The notes under the pieces: model-generated
Seen by the model: only the letters and a program-made list of their open reading frames with translations
What the model was told of the DNA's origin: nothing
The model's database searches: none
Position numbers and translations under genes: made by a program
Part shown: in pieces, positions 23,146 to 31,534 of the stretch
Position numbering within the stretch: the stretch's first letter is position 1
Layout of the letters: each line of letters begins with the position of its first letter
Source: Tannerella sp.
GTDB taxonomy: Bacteria; Bacteroidota; Bacteroidia; Bacteroidales; Tannerellaceae
Direction: 5' to 3'
Assembly: GCA_031271805.1 (NCBI GenBank)
Contig: JAISUX010000104.1
Location: forward strand, 1 to 40,435
Length of the DNA stretch: 40,435 nucleotides

Positions 23146-24840
23146 TTATTGTTTTAATGATGATTTACTTAGAAATTCCGATGCCCGTCCGAGAGCTTCA
23201 TGGATATTGGAGCATATATTCTCGGCGCCAATCTTTGCGTCCATATTGCTTTTCATTAGCACTCCGTGCACTTTTTCATTGACGCCCGACAGGATGACCT
23301 GGATATTTTCCTTGGCCGACAACCGGCAGAGGCTTTCGAGGTTGTGCAGCCCGGTCGAATCCATAAAGGGCACTTTTCTCATGCGGATTATACGCACTTT
23401 AGGCCGCTTTCCGAGGCCTTTCATGCACTCGTCGAATTTGTTGGCTATCCCGAAGAAGAAAGGCCCGTCGATTTCATATACTTCGACGCCTCGCGGAACG
23501 GACAGTTCTTCTTTTTCAAACAATACTTCGCTTTCGGTTGAGAGGTCGATTTTATCTGTCGTGACCGAGACTTTTGTTGTTTCTGTTATTCGCCTCATAA
23601 ACAGCAACATAGCCAGCAGTAAGCCTATTTCTATGGCTATTGTGAGGTCGAAGATGACAGTCAGTAGAAAGGTTGTAAGCAGGACGAGAACGTCACTTTT
23701 GGGGTTTTTCATCAGCGAGCGGAAGGTGCGCCACTCGCTCATGTTGTAGGATACTATTATAAGTACGCCCGCGAGGCAGGCCATTGGGATATGCTTTGTC
23801 AGCGGGCCGAGGAAAAGCAGGATAAGCAGTAGCGTGAGTGCGTGGATAAGTCCCGCGACAGGCGTGCGTCCGCCGTTGTTTATATTAGTCATTGTACGCG
23901 CGATGGCGCCGGTGACGGGTATGCCGCCGAAGATCGGGACAATAATATTGGCTGCGCCCTGGGCGATGAGTTCGGTGTTTGAATTGTGTTTATCGCCGGT
24001 AATACCGTCGGCTACCGTAGCCGAAAGCAGCGATTCTATGGCGCCTAACATTGCTATCGTGAATGCCGACGGCAACAGCAGGTTGATGTTCGACATGTTA
24101 ATCGACAACGTTTCGGGCTGAGGCAGTGAAGCATTGATCTCAAAACGATCGCCTATAGTCTCTATATGACTGATGTCCAGATAGTTGCGTAATAAATATG
24201 CGATGACAGTCATGACGATTATTGCGACTAACGAGCCGGGGATTTTTTTCGAGATACGTGGCGTATAGATGATTATCAGTATGCTTGCTATGCCTATTGC
24301 AAGCGACCACCACGAGACCGATCCGGCGTTCTGCACATAGACTACCCATTTTGAGACAAAGTCGCCGGGTACTTTTTCGATGCTCAAACCGAACAAATCC
24401 TTCATCTGTGTGGTGAAAATCGTCAGCGCGATGCCGCTTGTGAAGCCCACAACAATAGGGTAGGGGATGAATTTGATAACCGTTCCTAACTTCATTATAC
24501 CCATGATAACCAGCAGTATGCCTGCCAAAAGCGTTGCGATGACTAAACCTTCGACGCCGAAATTTTGAATTATTCCGTAAACGATGACTATGAACGCCCC
24601 CGTCGGTCCGCCAATCTGCACCGTGCTGCCGCCGAGAAAAGACACAATAAAGCCGCCGATGATAGCGGTTATCAACCCCTTTTCGGGACTGACGCCGGAT
24701 GCTATACCGAAGGCGATTGCCAACGGCAACGCCACTATCCCTACAATAACACCCGACATAAGGTCGCCGAGGAACCTTTCTCTATTATAATTTTTCAGCG
24801 AACGAAATAAAATCGGCCTGAAATCAATAAAATTTCTCAT
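23146..24840 (-). CDS. SulP-family anion permease with STAS domain
   Basis: The protein has 564 residues. The SulP start motif (GDLMSGVIVGIVALPLAIAF) is followed by TVQIGGPTGAFIVIVYGI, about ten to twelve membrane segments, AMLGAIESLLSATVADGI, HNSNTELIAQGAANI and FGGIPVTGAIARTMTNINNG, all typical. A cytoplasmic STAS domain occupies about residues 440-550 (GVEVYEIDGPFFFGIANKF, MRKVPFMDSTGLHNLES). SulP members carry sulfate, bicarbonate, dicarboxylates or other anions; the sequence alone does not settle which. The neighbouring homocysteine methyltransferase gene tilts the guess to sulfate. A -7 box lies at 24863-24870. Confidence 0.93.
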   Translation of the reverse strand: MRNFIDFRPILFRSLKNYNRERFLGDLMSGVIVGIVALPLAIAFGIASGVSPEKGLITAIIGGFIVSFLGGSTVQIGGPTGAFIVIVYGIIQNFGVEGLVIATLLAGILLVIMGIMKLGTVIKFIPYPIVVGFTSGIALTIFTTQMKDLFGLSIEKVPGDFVSKWVVYVQNAGSVSWWSLAIGIASILIIIYTPRISKKIPGSLVAIIVMTVIAYLLRNYLDISHIETIGDRFEINASLPQPETLSINMSNINLLLPSAFTIAMLGAIESLLSATVADGITGDKHNSNTELIAQGAANIIVPIFGGIPVTGAIARTMTNINNGGRTPVAGLIHALTLLLILLFLGPLTKHIPMACLAGVLIIVSYNMSEWRTFRSLMKNPKSDVLVLLTTFLLTVIFDLTIAIEIGLLLAMLLFMRRITETTKVSVTTDKIDLSTESEVLFEKEELSVPRGVEVYEIDGPFFFGIANKFDECMKGLGKRPKVRIIRMRKVPFMDSTGLHNLESLCRLSAKENIQVILSGVNEKVHGVLMKSNMDAKIGAENICSNIHEALGRASEFLSKSSLKQ

Positions 24841-24862
24841 AATTTTACTATCAAAAAGTGCA

Positions 24863-24870
24863 CAAAGATA
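24863..24870 (-). promoter_or_regulatory. -7 box for the SulP/methyltransferase transcript
   Basis: TATCTTTG on the minus strand, about 22 nt from the SulP ATG at 24840. No clear -33 TTG at the expected distance. Confidence 0.5.
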
Positions 24871-24889
24871 TGAGAAAAAAGTCGATTTC

Positions 24890-24925
24890 CGATATTTTTT
24901 CGAGATTTTCTCGGAAAAATAATCG
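24890..24925. other. Imperfect AT-rich hairpin in the divergent spacer
   Basis: CGATATTTTTTCGAGA (24890-24905) and TCTCGGAAAAATAATCG (24909-24925) pair over about 15 positions with a bulge. It lies 20 bp upstream of the SulP -7 box in the 337-bp gap 24841-25177, which holds no gene. Apart from this hairpin and the two promoters I see only AT-rich sequence in that gap. Confidence 0.35.
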
Positions 24926-25034
24926 AAAAAAGAAATTCGGCAGGAGAAAAGTATTAATTTTCGATATTTTCGACCGGCTGTATCAAAATCAGATAAAAAT
25001 TAACTATATTTTAACATATTTTATTCATAAAAAA

Positions 25035-25067
25035 TTGTTTTAGTGCAAATGCCGAGTTATATTTTTG
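25035..25067 (+). promoter_or_regulatory. Promoter for the beta-helix lipoprotein gene
   Basis: TTG at 25035-25037 and TATTTTTG at 25060-25067 are 22 nt apart, slightly long. The leader to the ATG at 25178 would be about 105 nt. Confidence 0.5.
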
Positions 25068-25177
25068 TAGTCGAAAATTATAGGAAAAATCAATTTAGAA
25101 CTAATGTTTATGCATGTAAATGTATAATTATTAATGAGAGATTCTAATTAGGTATTTACTAAATTAATGCAAATGAT

Positions 25178-26680
25178 ATGGATACTAAAATTGTTATTAA
25201 GAACTTTATGCTAATTGCGGGATTATTGATGTGTGGAGCATCATGTACGGTTTCCGAGGTCTTGCATAGCGCAGATCCGGAAGATGATGAGGATGTTCAT
25301 CTTACGAACGCTTGGTATGCATACACAAGTAATGCGCATTATTATGTTGCTGCGAATGGGAATGATACTACCGGCAACGGTTCGACGAGTAAGCCTTGGG
25401 CTACTCTTACATACGCGATAAATAACGTTCCGGATGTCGGTTGTGAAATAGTGGTGAAAACAGGTCATTACCGTATGGGGACGATTGTCTGCCGCACTTT
25501 CGAAAAAGGGCTGACTATAAGGGCGGAAGTTCCGTATAAAACGGTTCTCCAGGTCCCTGAAAGAATGAGTCATGTGTTCTCAATACTGAACTCCAAGGAC
25601 ATCATAATCCGCGATTTCGAGCTTGTCGGGAATCCTGATGTCGCCGACGATTATGTTATGCAGATTACGGAATCCGACCAGCTTCTGATAAAGAACAACA
25701 TCATTCATGATACGGCCGGTAAAGCCCTGATCAAGATTTGGAAGTCGTACGGCGAGCTGATTGTGCAGGGCAACGTCTTTTATAATAAGGATCGCGAGTG
25801 CCATAATATAATTGTTGATGTGGCGAGCAATGTTTCGATTATCGACAATGTTATCTTCCACAACCTGGAAGCGACCGGTGCGGATGTGCTGAAAAATCCG
25901 CTTCCGTTTATTTCCATTGGTTCGTCGATGCACGCAGCCGACAAGTTTTCAAAGGATATATATGTTTCGTGCAATATCTTCCTGAATTGGGAAGGCGCTC
26001 CGGAACAATCGTTCCTGACACTCGGCGGCGGCGCCAGGACGTCGTACGAGGTCGATAATGCGCTGATTGAAAACAACTTGTTCATTTGTAACTCGTATGC
26101 GCACATGGCATCGCCGTTCACCGTCAACGACGTAAAAAACGTGATTTTCCGCGCTAACACCGTCACGGGGCATATCGACCACGGACTGACGGGTTACGGC
26201 ATCAATGTCGAGCATGGCTCGGATACTTTGCTCAACGACAATGTGCGGCTGTACAACAACATCTATTCCGACCCGACCGGGCAGATGGGCGTATTTGCCG
26301 GTGGTAAGAGTAACTTGCTGAAAAACAGCGTAATATCGAATAATCTTGTTTTCAACAACGGACGTCAGGTAAGCGACAATATGACTTATTCTTTCACACT
26401 CTCTATGGATAGAACGATGGTGATGGCAGATCCGATGCTTGAGCGCAACGTCACGGTGCCCGTGTTACCCGTGTGGAACGGGACATACGGACAGTTTGAA
26501 TCGGGAGGAAGCACAATTGATGAGCTGCGTAAGATATTGGTCGAGAAGTACGCCGGCTTCACAAACTCGTCTTCGGCAGCTATCGACATGGCGGATGCTA
26601 CGAATATGCCTAAATACGATATATTGCATCATAAAAGGGATTCGAAGCCCGACATAGGGGCTTATGAATATCAAAAGTGA
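25178..26680 (+). CDS. Exported right-handed parallel beta-helix protein (pectate lyase-like fold)
   Basis: The protein has 500 residues. The N-terminus (NFMLIAGLLMCGASC) is a probable lipoprotein signal with Cys in a GASC context. YYVAANGNDTTGNGSTSKPW then ATLTYAIN is the common opening of DUF1565-type and pectate-lyase-like helices. The middle repeats beta-helix rungs (IIIRDFELVGNP, LLIKNNIIHDTAGKALI, VSIIDNVIFHN, NALIENNLFICNSYA, RLYNNIYSD, SVISNNLVFNNG), and the protein closes with KPDIGAYEYQK, the usual end of this group. The fold binds or cleaves polyuronides in many relatives. No catalytic Lys or Arg trio or calcium site can be assigned by eye, so lyase activity is unproven. It is a single-gene unit with its own promoter and terminator. 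Confidence 0.85.
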   Translation: MDTKIVIKNFMLIAGLLMCGASCTVSEVLHSADPEDDEDVHLTNAWYAYTSNAHYYVAANGNDTTGNGSTSKPWATLTYAINNVPDVGCEIVVKTGHYRMGTIVCRTFEKGLTIRAEVPYKTVLQVPERMSHVFSILNSKDIIIRDFELVGNPDVADDYVMQITESDQLLIKNNIIHDTAGKALIKIWKSYGELIVQGNVFYNKDRECHNIIVDVASNVSIIDNVIFHNLEATGADVLKNPLPFISIGSSMHAADKFSKDIYVSCNIFLNWEGAPEQSFLTLGGGARTSYEVDNALIENNLFICNSYAHMASPFTVNDVKNVIFRANTVTGHIDHGLTGYGINVEHGSDTLLNDNVRLYNNIYSDPTGQMGVFAGGKSNLLKNSVISNNLVFNNGRQVSDNMTYSFTLSMDRTMVMADPMLERNVTVPVLPVWNGTYGQFESGGSTIDELRKILVEKYAGFTNSSSAAIDMADATNMPKYDILHHKRDSKPDIGAYEYQK

Positions 26681-26715
26681 ATTGTTTACTTGTGAGCAAA
26701 GCTCACTCAATCCCT

Positions 26716-26751
26716 GCGCCGGTATGCGAGATGCTTACCGGCGTTTTTTTT
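26716..26751 (+). terminator. Rho-independent terminator after the beta-helix gene
   Basis: A perfect 8-bp stem CGCCGGTA (26717-26724) / TACCGGCG (26736-26743) with an 11-nt loop is followed by TTTTTTTT. The T-run reaches the stop codon of the convergent nadB gene. Confidence 0.9.
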
Positions 26752-28319
26752 CATTTGTGAGGCGGATAGTCGAGGGTGTAATGGAGGCCGCGGCTTTCCT
26801 TACGCTCTATGGCCTGGCGCATTATCAGATAGCCGACATTTATCATATTGCGCAACTCGCAGATGTCGCGCGATGCAACCGAGCGCTTGAAAAGACTCTC
26901 GGTTTCCTCGTATAATATGTCGAGGCGGTCCCATGCCCGTTTCAGGCGCAGGTCGCTACGGACGATGCCTACGTAGGTTGACATTATCTGTCCTACTTCC
27001 TTGACACTCTGCGTTATTAAAACCATTTCCTCCGGCGAGCGCGTCCCTTCATCGTTCCATGCGGGGATATTGTCCTGATAATCAATGAAATCAATTATGC
27101 CGATTGAATGTTTGGCGGCGGCGTCGGCATAGACGACAGCTTCTATTAATGAGTTTGAAGCTAAGCGATTACCGCCGTGAAGACCTGTGCACGCACATTC
27201 GCCGACAGCGTACAGCCGCTTTATTGATGAGCGCGAATCGAGATCGACCTTGATGCCTCCGCAGAGGTAGTGTGCGGCGGGCGCAACAGGAATATAGTCG
27301 CGTGTGATGTCGATACCGAGTGAGAAGCATTTTTCATATATATTAGGGAAGTGGCGCTTTGTCTCCGCGGCGTCTTTGTGCGTGACGTCGAGGTAAACGT
27401 GATCTTCGCCGCGATTTTTCATCTCGTTGTCGATTGCACGGGCGACGATATCGCGGGGGGCAAGCGAGAGGCGTTGGTCGTATTTCTGCATGAACTCGCG
27501 TCCGTCGAGCGTCCGCAGTATCCCGCCGTATCCCCGCATGGCCTCCGTTATGAGGAACGAAGGGCGGTCGCCCGGGTGATAGAGCGCCGTCGGGTGGAAC
27601 TGTACAAATTCCATATCCTTTACCGTTCCCTTGGCGCGATAGACCATGGCAATGCCGTCGCCGGTCGCTACAAGAGGATTGGTAGTCGTCTGGTAAACCG
27701 CCCCGATACCGCCTGTGGCCATCAACGTTATCTTCGAAAGGAAGGTGTCGATTACGCCTGTCTTCATATCCATGATGTAAGCTCCATAACATTCTATATT
27801 AGGCGTCTGGCGAACGACGGTCATGCCGAGATGGTGCTGTGTCAGGATTTCGATGGCGAAATGGTTCTCAAAAACGGTGATATTCGGGTGTTTTTTGACG
27901 CCCTCGATGAGGCTGTCCTGAATTTCCGCCCCAGTATTGTCTTTGTGGTGGAGTATCCTGAACTCGGAGTGACCTCCCTCGCGGTGCAAGTCGAAATCGC
28001 CTTTGTCGTCCTTGTCGAAATCCACGCCCCAACTGATGAGTTCCTTGATTTGCGCCGGAGCGTTGCGGACTACCTTTTCGACGGCTTCACGGTCGCTCAA
28101 AAGATCGCCGGCAATCATCGTGTCTTCGATATGTTTATCGAAATTATCGACGATGAGGTTGGTAACCGACGCCACGCCTCCCTGGGCGAAGAAGGTGTTG
28201 GCCTCTTCAAGCCCTGACTTGCAAATCAACGCAATAGTTCCTTTTTGGGCGACTTTTAATGCAAAACTCATGCCTGCGATGCCCGACCCGATGACCAAAA
28301 AATCGTATTTTCTTACCAT
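26751..28319 (-). CDS. nadB: L-aspartate oxidase
   Basis: The protein has 522 residues. It oxidises L-aspartate to iminoaspartate, the first step of de novo NAD synthesis. The FAD-binding start is YDFLVIGSGIAGMSFALKVA. Active-site and fumarate-reductase-family marks are GGVASV, HREGGHSEFRILHHKDNTG, the ATGGIG turn, EFVQFHPTALYHPG and CTGLHGGNRLASNSLIEAVV. The C-terminal helical domain (residues about 420-520) is present. nadA and nadC are not adjacent. It has a well-formed promoter at 28340-28369 and converges on the beta-helix gene. Confidence 0.95.
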   Translation of the reverse strand: MVRKYDFLVIGSGIAGMSFALKVAQKGTIALICKSGLEEANTFFAQGGVASVTNLIVDNFDKHIEDTMIAGDLLSDREAVEKVVRNAPAQIKELISWGVDFDKDDKGDFDLHREGGHSEFRILHHKDNTGAEIQDSLIEGVKKHPNITVFENHFAIEILTQHHLGMTVVRQTPNIECYGAYIMDMKTGVIDTFLSKITLMATGGIGAVYQTTTNPLVATGDGIAMVYRAKGTVKDMEFVQFHPTALYHPGDRPSFLITEAMRGYGGILRTLDGREFMQKYDQRLSLAPRDIVARAIDNEMKNRGEDHVYLDVTHKDAAETKRHFPNIYEKCFSLGIDITRDYIPVAPAAHYLCGGIKVDLDSRSSIKRLYAVGECACTGLHGGNRLASNSLIEAVVYADAAAKHSIGIIDFIDYQDNIPAWNDEGTRSPEEMVLITQSVKEVGQIMSTYVGIVRSDLRLKRAWDRLDILYEETESLFKRSVASRDICELRNMINVGYLIMRQAIERKESRGLHYTLDYPPHK

Positions 28320-28339
28320 AATCCTAAGTTTTTGAACCG

Positions 28340-28369
28340 CAAAAGTAGGGATTTTTTTTTGAATAGCAA
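28340..28369 (-). promoter_or_regulatory. Promoter for nadB
   Basis: On the minus strand, TACTTTTG (28347-28340) lies 19 nt below TTG (28369-28367). The predicted leader is about 15 nt. Confidence 0.7.
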
Positions 28370-28391
28370 TATCGCGTTAAGATAAAGTGTG

Positions 28392-29267
28392 TCATTTGCG
28401 TGCAATCAGCAAGCCGCTAAAAATCAGAATAGTGCCGCAAACGACCCATACGGTTATGGCTTCCGAAAGGACATAGTGTGCAGTGATTATTGTTACAAGC
28501 GGCGAGAAATAGACGTAGTTGTTGGTCTTTACGGCGCCGATATTACGAAGCGAGAGCGTCCATAGGAAATAACATAACGACGAGGCAATGACGCCGAGGA
28601 AGCAGAGGTTGCTGATGACAACAGGCTTGGTTAATATCTCGAGCGACACGTTGAAAGGTTCGTAAAGGAAATAGGGCAGGAGTGTCACTATGCCGTAGAA
28701 AAATATTTTGCGAGTGACAAACAGCGTGTTGTAATGCCCTTTCAGCATCTTTACAAGTGCGCTGTAGATAGCCCAGCAGACTATCGACAGCAGTGCGAGG
28801 AAATCGCCAAAGGGGTTGAACCCGAACGCGAAGTCGCCGTTCATCACGACCAAGACTGTTCCTGCCACCGCAAGCGACGAACCTGCCCAGAAGCGCTTCG
28901 ATAAAGCTTTTTCTCGAAAGGTGAGGTAAATGATGATTGCCGTCAGTATCGGGATAAGGGCGCAAATCAGCGAGACGTTAGTTGCCGTCGTATAGACTAA
29001 AGCTGTGTTTTCAAAGAAAAAATATAACGAACCGCTCGAAACGCCAAGCCCAAGAAATAGTAATTCCTCGCGAAACGACTTGATTGCGTGCCATTTGGGA
29101 TAGAAAATCCACAGGCACACGTAAGCCATAGAAAACCTCAACAGCATAATTTCGGTCGGCGACAGCCCCTCTCTCAGCAACACCTTCGATGACACCATCG
29201 TCGTGCCCCAAACAATTATTGTAAAAATTGCCGCCGCATGATACAAAAACGTCTTACTTCCTTTCAT
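28392..29267 (-). CDS. EamA/DMT-family transporter
   Basis: The protein has 291 residues with about ten hydrophobic segments in two EamA halves. The first half starts HAAAIFTIIVWGTTMVSSKV with LSPTEIMLLRFSMAYVCLWI; each half ends in a conserved helix pair (ATNVSLICALIPILTAIIIY; TNNYVYFSPLVTIITAHYVL then EAITVWVVCGTILIFSGLL). Family members export metabolites, amino acids or drugs; the substrate is unknown. It appears to be a single-gene unit, with a -7 box at 29276-29283 close to the ATG. Confidence 0.92.
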   Translation of the reverse strand: MKGSKTFLYHAAAIFTIIVWGTTMVSSKVLLREGLSPTEIMLLRFSMAYVCLWIFYPKWHAIKSFREELLFLGLGVSSGSLYFFFENTALVYTTATNVSLICALIPILTAIIIYLTFREKALSKRFWAGSSLAVAGTVLVVMNGDFAFGFNPFGDFLALLSIVCWAIYSALVKMLKGHYNTLFVTRKIFFYGIVTLLPYFLYEPFNVSLEILTKPVVISNLCFLGVIASSLCYFLWTLSLRNIGAVKTNNYVYFSPLVTIITAHYVLSEAITVWVVCGTILIFSGLLIARK

Positions 29268-29275
29268 AACAGCGA

Positions 29276-29283
29276 CAAAGATA
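29276..29283 (-). promoter_or_regulatory. -7 box for the EamA transporter gene
   Basis: TATCTTTG on the minus strand ends only 8 bp before the ATG at 29267, so transcription would start within a few nucleotides of the start codon. No TTG at the expected -33 position. Confidence 0.5.
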
Positions 29284-29363
29284 GTAAATTAACCTGAGTT
29301 AGACGTAAGAAAAAACGGAAAAGATTAAAAGTCGCCGCATAATATAAAATGAGACAATAGTTT

Positions 29364-30110
29364 TCATCTATTTATAAATCCTTGTTTTTCAATTACATGC
29401 AAATATTCTTCGGAGAAATATTCGTTGTTTTTGCGTGTATAACGGACATCGGTAAAGACCTGGGCGAGGTTTTGCTTGTTGTTCTCGGCGACGAAGCGGC
29501 GGTTGGCTTCGAGGGTCTCCTTGGCTTCGTATAGGCGGTCAATATCCGTTTCGGTGTAATCTTTGTAGGCCTCTCGGTGAATGATGGCTTCGAGGGGCAG
29601 GCGTTCGGGCTGTTCGGGGAGCGGTTCGGCGGGATAGCCGACGGTGATAGTTGTTACCGGGACGACTAATCGTGGCAGTTCGAGCGCTTCGATTATCTGT
29701 GCGGCATTGTAGGTCGTAGTGCCGAGATAGCATATCCCAAGGCCTTTTTCCTCAGCGGCGACACAGAATGTCTGGGCGAAAATCGTCGTGTCGATAACGG
29801 CGGTTACGAAGGTTTGAAAATTGTCGAATCCGGCGTCAGCCTGACGTGCCGATGCCCAACGGACAAAGCGGTTAGCGTCGGCGCAAAAAGTCAGTACGAC
29901 CGGTGCGCCGGTTATCATGCCCTGGTTGAAGTGAGCCGGAGCGAGGCGTTGCTTCTGCACGGCATCGCGTGTTACAACTACGCTATACAACTGTATATTA
30001 CCGGTATTTGAAGCGCGGGCGGCGACTTCGAGCAGCTCGTTCAGCAAACTCTCCGGAATATCCTTATCCGAATATTGGCGAATACTTCGCCTGATTTTCA
30101 TTGATTCCAT
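29364..30110 (-). CDS. Nitroreductase-family flavin oxidoreductase
   Basis: The protein has 248 residues; an ATG three codons in (30101) is also possible. The start SMKIRRSIRQYSDKDIPESL with AARASNTGNIQLYSVVVTRD is the typical FMN-phosphate site of nitroreductases (SxRxF/Y plus SxxN). AAEEKGLGICYLGTTTYNAA and the terminal VVPVTTITVGYPAE hold further FMN contacts. The FRP/NfsA-like length and C-terminal tail fit NADPH-linked FMN reductases. The physiological substrate is unknown. No partner gene is adjacent. A -7 box is at 30129-30136. Confidence 0.9.
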   Translation of the reverse strand: MESMKIRRSIRQYSDKDIPESLLNELLEVAARASNTGNIQLYSVVVTRDAVQKQRLAPAHFNQGMITGAPVVLTFCADANRFVRWASARQADAGFDNFQTFVTAVIDTTIFAQTFCVAAEEKGLGICYLGTTTYNAAQIIEALELPRLVVPVTTITVGYPAEPLPEQPERLPLEAIIHREAYKDYTETDIDRLYEAKETLEANRRFVAENNKQNLAQVFTDVRYTRKNNEYFSEEYLHVIEKQGFINR

Positions 30111-30128
30111 TTATCCTTAATTATGGTG

Positions 30129-30136
30129 CAAAAATA
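30129..30136 (-). promoter_or_regulatory. -7 box for the nitroreductase gene
   Basis: TATTTTTG on the minus strand, 18 bp before the ATG at 30110. The -33 element is not clear. Confidence 0.4.
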
Positions 30137-30232
30137 GGTATTTTTTTTAAATATTTTCGCTGATTTGTGTATTTCTGCGAAAATAGTTACTTTTACGGCC
30201 AAATTCACGGTAATAATTTATAAAAATATAGT

Positions 30233-31513
30233 ATGAAACGAGATGATGTGATTTTTGAGATTATCGAAAAAGAGAGGCGGAGGCAGTTGAAAGGAATAGA
30301 ATTGATTGCTTCGGAAAACTTTGTTAGTGAGCAGGTTATGCAGGCTATGGGCAGTTGTCTTACGAATAAATATGCCGAAGGTTATCCGGGCAAACGCTAT
30401 TACGGCGGGTGCGAGGTGGTTGACCAAAGCGAGAGCATCGCTATTGAGCGTTTGAAGAAGATTTTCGATGCCGAATGGGTTAATGTTCAGCCTCATTCCG
30501 GGGCGCAGGCAAACGCCGCTGTCTTCCTCGCCGTTTTGAATCCCGGCGATACTTTTCTTGGGCTGAATCTGTCGCATGGCGGGCACCTTTCGCATGGTTC
30601 GCCGGTTAACAGTTCGGGGATTCTGTATCGCGCGACTGAATATAATATCAGCGAAGCGACCGGGCGCGTTGACTACGACCAGATGGAAGAAGTCGCGTTA
30701 AGGGAACATCCGAAACTGATTGTCGGCGGAGCGTCGGCCTATTCGCGCGAATGGGACTATGCCCGTATGAGGTCGATTGCCGATAAGGTCGGAGCGCTCC
30801 TGATGATCGACATGGCGCATCCGGCCGGGCTGATAGCTGCCGGACTGCTCGACAATCCGCTTAAATACGCCCATATTGTTACTTCGACAACGCATAAGAC
30901 ACTTCGCGGGCCGCGCGGCGGCGTAATCCTTCTCGGCAAGGATTTTGAAAATCCATGGGGGAAGAAGACGCCGAAGGGCGAGCTAAAAATGATGTCGCAA
31001 TTGCTTGATTCTGCGGTCTTTCCTGGTATCCAGGGAGGCCCGCTTGAACATGTCATCGCAGCCAAAGCAGTGTCGTTCTACGAAGCCCTGCAGCCTGAAT
31101 ATAAAGTCTATCAGACGCAGGTGAAAAATAATGCGGCGGCATTGGCGCAGGCTTTTATCGACAAGGGCTACAAAGTTATTTCGGGTGGGACGGACAATCA
31201 CAGCATGTTGATAGATTTGCGGACGAAATTTCCGGAACTGACCGGTAAAGTTGCCGAAAACGTCCTCGTTCGCGCCGACATCACCGTCAACAAAAACATG
31301 GTGCCCTTCGACAGCCGTTCCCCATTCCAGACATCAGGAATCCGTGTCGGCTCGCCGGCGATAACGACTCGGGGCGCAAAAGAAGCATTGATGGGTGAAA
31401 TAGTCGAATTAATCGACAAAGTGCTGTCGAATCCCGAAGCGGAAGACGTAATAACCGCCGTTCGCTCAAAAGTCAATGATATGATGCGGGATTATCCGTT
31501 ATTCGCTTGGTAA
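30233..31513 (+). CDS. glyA: Serine hydroxymethyltransferase
   Basis: The protein has 426 residues, full family length. It interconverts serine and glycine with tetrahydrofolate and PLP. Landmarks are [62 protein letters not shown], the PLP Lys222 in [15 protein letters not shown], and [18 protein letters not shown]. The first ATG at 30233 matches the family start. The nearest promoter-like sequence, TACTTTTA near 30188, departs from consensus in the last base. The GH20 gene follows after 21 bp, starting a four-gene plus-strand group. Confidence 0.97.
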   Translation: MKRDDVIFEIIEKERRRQLKGIELIASENFVSEQVMQAMGSCLTNKYAEGYPGKRYYGGCEVVDQSESIAIERLKKIFDAEWVNVQPHSGAQANAAVFLAVLNPGDTFLGLNLSHGGHLSHGSPVNSSGILYRATEYNISEATGRVDYDQMEEVALREHPKLIVGGASAYSREWDYARMRSIADKVGALLMIDMAHPAGLIAAGLLDNPLKYAHIVTSTTHKTLRGPRGGVILLGKDFENPWGKKTPKGELKMMSQLLDSAVFPGIQGGPLEHVIAAKAVSFYEALQPEYKVYQTQVKNNAAALAQAFIDKGYKVISGGTDNHSMLIDLRTKFPELTGKVAENVLVRADITVNKNMVPFDSRSPFQTSGIRVGSPAITTRGAKEALMGEIVELIDKVLSNPEAEDVITAVRSKVNDMMRDYPLFAW

Positions 31514-31534
31514 ACATCTGATAATGAATGATAT

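Noticed and set aside
27351-28217. A 288-codon open frame on the plus strand
   Set aside because: It is wholly antisense to nadB, which has all its family motifs.
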